Source: a virus
Strand: one strand, 5' to 3'
IMG/VR virus record: IMGVR_UViG_3300031974_005110
Coordinates: 1 to 25,893 of that record
Length of the DNA: 25,893 bases
Below are positions 21,705-25,893 of the stretch, one piece after another. Position numbers and translations under genes: made by a program. How positions within the stretch are numbered: position 1 is the first letter of the stretch; each line of letters starts with the position of its first letter. The notes under the pieces are model-generated. The model made no database searches and was not told the origin of the DNA. It saw only the letters and a list, made by a program, of their open reading frames with translations.

Positions 21705-22013
21705 ATGGCACTTAAAGACTTAAAATCAATCCACGACTTAGTACAAGGTGATGGTCCTGTAGGAGAAATGGCCAACCAATCTGGTCCTAATTTCCCAATA
21801 ACAGGTCCCGATGTAACTAAAGGAGCATACCCATTTAGTGTTCCTAATGGTTCACAACTTCATGGTGGTCCTTTAGAAGACCAAGCAGGAAGATCATTAG
21901 TAGGCCCCGCTTATCAATATGCTTATGGTAGTGCAGCCGCATCTGTAAATCCATCTACTATGGATTTAGATGGTATTACCCCAAACAAGTATACAGATAA
22001 CCTTCCTGATTAA
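21705..22013 (+). CDS. Small Gly/Pro-rich protein of baseplate operon, unrecognised
   Basis: A 102-residue protein. It has a short helical start (LKDLKSIHDLVQGDGPVGEM), then a Gly/Pro/Asn/Ser-rich chain (SGPNFPITGPDVTKGAYPFS, QLHGGPLEDQAGRSLVGPAY) with little predicted regular structure. It is coded 6 bases ahead of the 614-residue baseplate gene and has its own candidate promoter/leader. It could be a flexible virion component threaded along a baseplate partner. I cannot name a family. Confidence 0.7.
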   Translation: MALKDLKSIHDLVQGDGPVGEMANQSGPNFPITGPDVTKGAYPFSVPNGSQLHGGPLEDQAGRSLVGPAYQYAYGSAAASVNPSTMDLDGITPNKYTDNLPD

Positions 22014-22019
22014 TGATTT

Positions 22020-23864
22020 ATGGCGATATCGTTAAAAAATCTTTTATTAATCGCCGAAGATACTGGCACAAACCCTGATGGTTCAAATTTTGACCAACGT
22101 TCATTAGGGTATGGAGATAATGAACCTTTAGTAATTAAAGACTTACCCGCAGTAGAAAAAGAAACTAACGGTGCTTTAGGTTTAGTAGGAGAAGTAACAG
22201 ATAATTTTGTAAGAGGAGGAGCGGTAGCATTAGGAATTTCTGTTGTAGATGATTTAAAAAGATTAGGTAAATTATTAATACAACCTAATGGGTTAGCTTG
22301 GGCGGGTGCGCAAGTAGCCTTAGCAGCAACAAATCCTTTAGGTCCTATTTTACCTAAAGTTGGTGGAGGTGAAGAAGACCCAGACCAAGGTTTTATAGGA
22401 AATGCAATAGATACAATAAAAGAAGCTCTACCTCCACGAAACAGATTAACACTACCACTTAGTATACTAGCAACCGCGGGTACAGGCGCCGCAGGTGTTA
22501 GATTTAGAAAAGATGGTTTAATTGACACTGAATTTGAAAGTGGGTTTAATTATGATTCTTTACAAGGTGGTCCTAAGTATGAATCTAGTTTACTAGAGGT
22601 AATTAATAATGGTTTAGAAGGTAGCTCTGACCACACCCTCAGAGGTCAATACTTTAATATATTTGAAGATAGTTCAAATGACCCCCGAACAGTTATTAAA
22701 TCATATAATGGGGGTCCACATTCTACATTTGGTATAGGAGAAACTACAATAAAAAGGTATAAAAGTAATCCTTATAACCCCGCACTTAAAACTTTAGGAC
22801 AAGTAGAACAAGCAGGGTATTTACCATTATTTAATCAAGAATTATTTGAACTTAGACAAGGTCCTAATGCTACTAAAGCTAACTCAGGTACCCCTACAGA
22901 TGGTTATACAGATTACAGAAACAAAACTAATAGAAGGCAAGAGGTTAAACAAACTAGAATAGGATTATATAAGTTAGGAGACCCAGGTATTAAAATGGAA
23001 TCTACTGAAGAAGATTCTTATAATGTTTATAATGTATCTACTGTAGATAAAATATCCGCAGCTAATATATTTAAAAGAGAAAATTTTGCAGATTATAGTA
23101 GTGAATTTGAAGATTATATTAAATTTAGAATTGCTGTAGTTGATACTGAAAATCCCCTAAACGATAATGTAATGGTTTTTAGGGCTTATTTAGATAGTTT
23201 AAGTGATGATTATAGTGGTGATTGGAGTAGTCACAAGTATAATGGTAGAGCCGAAAACTTTTACACATATTCAGGGTTTGATAGAAAAATTAGTTTTTCA
23301 TTTAAAATTCATACCCAAACTAGATGGGAACAAAAACCTCTTTGGAGAAAATTAAATTATCTAGTATCCCAAACTGCCCCCGAATATAAAAACAGAAGAA
23401 TGAGAGGTGTTTTCTCTCGTTTAACTATAGGAGATTGGATGAATGAAGTCCCAGGTTTCTTTACCTCTGTAGGTTTAAGTTGGGCTACAGCATATCCTTG
23501 GGAAACTCGATATGATAAAGATGGAGCAGATAGAGACTTAAATGAATACCCCCACATCTTAGATGTACAATGTGCATTTACTCCAGTACACAACTTTGCT
23601 CCTTCAAATAGCCCTACTACACCATTTATATTACCTGAAATTGGAGTCAATGAAAGTAGAAAATATGCTAGACAAAGTAATGATGAAAATCGTGACCAAT
23701 TTGGAGCTGATGGTGTAGCTGCTAATACTGAAACATCTACCCCACCAACACCACCTCCAGTTCCAACACCCCCACCAGCTCCGGCTAATGATTTAATTGA
23801 TACACCATCAAACCCAATTGAAAACCAACAACTGCTCCGTGCAGCTCAATTAGGACTTATATGA
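22020..23864 (+). CDS. Baseplate structural protein, probable hub-associated
   Basis: A 614-residue protein. Residues 1-190 are mixed, with Gly/Ala-rich helices (LAWAGAQVALAATNPLGPIL). The conserved core is about residues 387-500: FRAYLDSLSDDYSGDWSSHK, RAENFYTYSGFDRKISFSFK, WEQKPLWRKLNYLVSQTAPE then FFTSVGLSWATAYPWE. I associate this core with baseplate or tail-tip proteins that sit beside a LysM-type adaptor. A Pro-rich linker (TPPTPPPVPTPPPAPAN, about 574-590) precedes a short C-terminal helix. It joins the next gene by an ATGA overlap. It probably belongs to the inner baseplate between tube/tape measure and hub; which T4 counterpart it corresponds to is uncertain. Confidence 0.8.
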   Translation: MAISLKNLLLIAEDTGTNPDGSNFDQRSLGYGDNEPLVIKDLPAVEKETNGALGLVGEVTDNFVRGGAVALGISVVDDLKRLGKLLIQPNGLAWAGAQVALAATNPLGPILPKVGGGEEDPDQGFIGNAIDTIKEALPPRNRLTLPLSILATAGTGAAGVRFRKDGLIDTEFESGFNYDSLQGGPKYESSLLEVINNGLEGSSDHTLRGQYFNIFEDSSNDPRTVIKSYNGGPHSTFGIGETTIKRYKSNPYNPALKTLGQVEQAGYLPLFNQELFELRQGPNATKANSGTPTDGYTDYRNKTNRRQEVKQTRIGLYKLGDPGIKMESTEEDSYNVYNVSTVDKISAANIFKRENFADYSSEFEDYIKFRIAVVDTENPLNDNVMVFRAYLDSLSDDYSGDWSSHKYNGRAENFYTYSGFDRKISFSFKIHTQTRWEQKPLWRKLNYLVSQTAPEYKNRRMRGVFSRLTIGDWMNEVPGFFTSVGLSWATAYPWETRYDKDGADRDLNEYPHILDVQCAFTPVHNFAPSNSPTTPFILPEIGVNESRKYARQSNDENRDQFGADGVAANTETSTPPTPPPVPTPPPAPANDLIDTPSNPIENQQLLRAAQLGLI

Positions 23865-24172
23865 AACGTTTTACAGATATAAAGAATTTAATTTCTGCCC
23901 GTGGTAAAAGGTACTATTTAAATACTATATTACCTGAAATCCCTTTAAGCAGAGAAGACATATATATTATTACCCAAGACGGTGATAGATTAGATAACTT
24001 AAGTTATGAGTTTTACAATGATACCCAATATTGGTGGATAATACTGGCTGCTAATCCTAATAAATTACGTAAAGATAGTTATTACGTTGCTTTAGGTGAA
24101 CAAATCAGAATACCTGCTAACCCTTCTCAATATGTAAACTCATTTATTAATTTTAATAATAATAATAGATGA
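23861..24172 (+). CDS. LysM-like baseplate adaptor (gp53-type)
   Basis: A 103-residue protein. After a helical N-terminus (RFTDIKNLISARGKRYYLNT) comes a LysM-like core: DIYIITQDGDRLDNLSYEFY, DTQYWWIILAANPNKLRKDS and GEQIRIPANPSQYV. The pattern D(R)LdnLSyEFY...YWWiIlaaNp...iRIP is that of phage LysM/gp53 baseplate wedge proteins, which join the sheath end and hub. T4 gp53 is longer (196 residues), so this is a minimal version. It overlaps both neighbours by ATGA, meaning coupled translation of a baseplate set. Confidence 0.85.
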   Translation: MKRFTDIKNLISARGKRYYLNTILPEIPLSREDIYIITQDGDRLDNLSYEFYNDTQYWWIILAANPNKLRKDSYYVALGEQIRIPANPSQYVNSFINFNNNNR

Positions 24173-25893
24173 GCATTTTTAAAGATACTTTTAGACCATA
24201 TGTAAGAAAGCAATTATCTCTCCGAGAAGAGTTAATTGCTATAGGAAATACTAATGATCAGGGAATCAGAACTAACCGTGACTCTAAACAACCTGTAACA
24301 TTACAAACAGGTGATAAAATTGAGTTACATGGTGGAGCTTATTATAATTATACTTTAAATAAACAGTGTATAATTAGAATGACCTCTATGGTAGATTATG
24401 TTGAAAATGTTGGCCTTGAAATTGGTGGATTAGAAGGTGAACAAAGTTTTAATGCTTTAAGAGGAGCATCATTATCTCAAAATTTTATTTTAGAAGGAGG
24501 TGTGTTAAGTGATTTCGCTAGAACTAGAAATGGAAAAAGAGAAGTCAGAAGAGCAACTACTCCTAGAGATTCTTTCCCAAGACAAGGACAAAGAACTAAT
24601 TTAGGTTATGGTGATTTAGCTATAGGAGCAGAAGCATCAAGTGATGGGTATGGAATAGTTCCTATGCCTGGTATCACAGATGCTAATATTAGAACTAAAT
24701 CTGCATATGGTTCGTTAAGAGAAGCTAAAGTTAACTTTGTGTGTCATAACAGAAGGCAATTAGAGGTGCTAGAAATGCTTTATATGAGGCCAGGTTATAT
24801 GGTTACCCTAGAATGGGGGTGGAATCCTTATATTAATAATAGAGGTGAATTAGTTACTGAAACCCGGTTATTAGAAGACATGTTTTTAGTTGAAGGAGGA
24901 AAATCTTTACTTTATACTAATTCAATAACCCAACAAGACGTATTTAATGCTGTCAATAAGCTAAAAGAATACCATTGTGGTAACTATGATGGAATGCTAG
25001 GTTTTGTAAAAAACTTTGGATTCCAAGCTCGAGAAGATGGTGGATTTGATTGTTACACAGAATTAACCTCTATAGGTGAAGTAATTGAAAGCTTAAAAAT
25101 ACCTAACTTAGCTATTGTTAACCCAGTAACAAGTTTATCAACTACGTCTGAAGACGTAAATGGACAACAATCTAATATTACGGTTTCGAGTAATTTTGGT
25201 TCTGGTAAAGTAGGCAGAGTTGATGAAGCAGCATTTAACACTGCTTTAGAACAAGGTATTTTCCCTAGATATAATGGTTTACTGGGTTTAGTTAAGTCTT
25301 TATATAACTATAGTATATTTAATGAATTCGAAGTTGATGGTCAAAAATTGAGCACCAGTAATACAGAGGGCCAAAATGATATAATTAACGAAATATTTCC
25401 TGACTATTCAAAAGAAACCTATAATGCTGCGGATGATGACAGACAAAAAGAACTTGATGAGATAAAAGACTCAGCCCAAACCACTGCTGAGGCCTCTGGA
25501 TATAGTGACCAAAAAGGACGGTTTAATCAATATTTAAAAGACTTAGTTAGATATCAAGCAACTAGTTTAGGCCAGTATTTAGTAAATACATTACAATTAC
25601 AAGATCCTGGAGATATTGTTAATTATATAATTCCTGTAGGGGGTAAAAACAATCAATCTTTTATAAGGTGGGATGCTTTTTGTACATTAATAAATGAAAA
25701 TTTAATTACTAAAGATGAAAAAGCTAATACCCCAGTATTCATAACATCTGATAGAGTATATGATTTAGGAGATAACACAGCAAAATTAGATCCCCTATTA
25801 TTTACTGCCATAAGTGACTACACAGATTCTAATCAAAATAACTTAATTGATTATTCTTGTGATGTTAATGTTTGTATTTTACCATTACAATTT
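24169..25893 (+). CDS. Baseplate hub-like protein, 3'-truncated by window end
   Basis: An open frame of 575 codons beginning at the ATGA overlap and running to the window edge without a stop, so the C-terminus is missing. The start is MSIFKDTFRPYVRKQLSLRE. Residues about 200-300 contain LEMLYMRPGYMVTLEWGWNP, then NYDGMLGFVKNFGFQAREDG and GFDCYTELTSIGEVIESLK. The YDG...G-V-NF...DGG-(Y/F)-D-C...S-GEVIESLK pattern is one I associate with baseplate hub/tube-like domains of myoviruses. The part after residue ~310 is mixed polar and low in regular motifs. The gene order LysM adaptor then hub is the usual one in contractile tails. The exact T4 counterpart (gp27-like) is likely but not proven. Confidence 0.82.
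   Translation, partial: MSIFKDTFRPYVRKQLSLREELIAIGNTNDQGIRTNRDSKQPVTLQTGDKIELHGGAYYNYTLNKQCIIRMTSMVDYVENVGLEIGGLEGEQSFNALRGASLSQNFILEGGVLSDFARTRNGKREVRRATTPRDSFPRQGQRTNLGYGDLAIGAEASSDGYGIVPMPGITDANIRTKSAYGSLREAKVNFVCHNRRQLEVLEMLYMRPGYMVTLEWGWNPYINNRGELVTETRLLEDMFLVEGGKSLLYTNSITQQDVFNAVNKLKEYHCGNYDGMLGFVKNFGFQAREDGGFDCYTELTSIGEVIESLKIPNLAIVNPVTSLSTTSEDVNGQQSNITVSSNFGSGKVGRVDEAAFNTALEQGIFPRYNGLLGLVKSLYNYSIFNEFEVDGQKLSTSNTEGQNDIINEIFPDYSKETYNAADDDRQKELDEIKDSAQTTAEASGYSDQKGRFNQYLKDLVRYQATSLGQYLVNTLQLQDPGDIVNYIIPVGGKNNQSFIRWDAFCTLINENLITKDEKANTPVFITSDRVYDLGDNTAKLDPLLFTAISDYTDSNQNNLIDYSCDVNVCILPLQF

Overview
The window is a single-strand block of virion genes from a contractile-tailed (T4-like, myovirus) dsDNA phage, probably marine. 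Every supported gene is on the + strand. The recognisable anchors are a tail sheath (16045-18177), a gp19-type tail tube (18218-18703), a gp26-type hub/chaperone (18789-19535) with an overlapping downstream frame, a tape measure protein (19800-21680), and a run of baseplate genes that leaves the window (22020-25893). The DNA is strongly A+T-rich and almost no gene has a Shine-Dalgarno sequence. Starts are instead preceded by A-rich leaders, often AAAACAACACAA. This is the pattern expected for a Bacteroidota (flavobacterial) host, but that host assignment is inference.

Layout: (1) 43-1591, a small helical protein overlapping an unrecognised Ser-rich virion protein. (2) 1625-6294, two very large fibre-like proteins sharing the N-terminal signature MANWKK and a homologous C-terminal module, closed by a terminator at 6319-6343. 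(3) 6381-6536, a 51-residue gene followed by a structured leader. (4) 6618-15641, a long chain of fibre and adhesin genes, many joined by TAATG or ATGA overlaps. It contains two non-fibre helical/basic proteins (8988-9911) and a SAM-dependent methyltransferase resembling guanidinoacetate/arginine methyltransferases (13052-13612). (5) 15687-15956, a coiled-coil protein and then a terminator. (6) 16045-25893, the tail tube/sheath and baseplate module, with a terminator between tube and gp26-like genes.

The genes fit one late morphogenesis programme. Sheath and tube are assembled on a tape measure with help from the gp26-like protein and its probable frameshifted extension. The 614-residue, LysM-like and 575+-residue proteins should build the baseplate. 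About 15 kb of modular fibres and adhesins gives host recognition. The fibre genes reuse modules: three share an N-terminal leader, two pairs share C-terminal domains, and short repeats recur between them.

The most interesting items are the GAMT/RMT2-like methyltransferase translationally coupled inside the fibre operon, the likely programmed frameshift over a T7 run at 19515-19521, and a recurrent TATTTATA + AAAACAACACAA element that may be the late promoter and leader. No tRNA, CRISPR array, integrase, transposon or other mobile element was seen. No gene-free stretch exceeds about 300 bases; the longest (6295-6617) holds a terminator, the 51-residue gene and a hairpin-rich leader.
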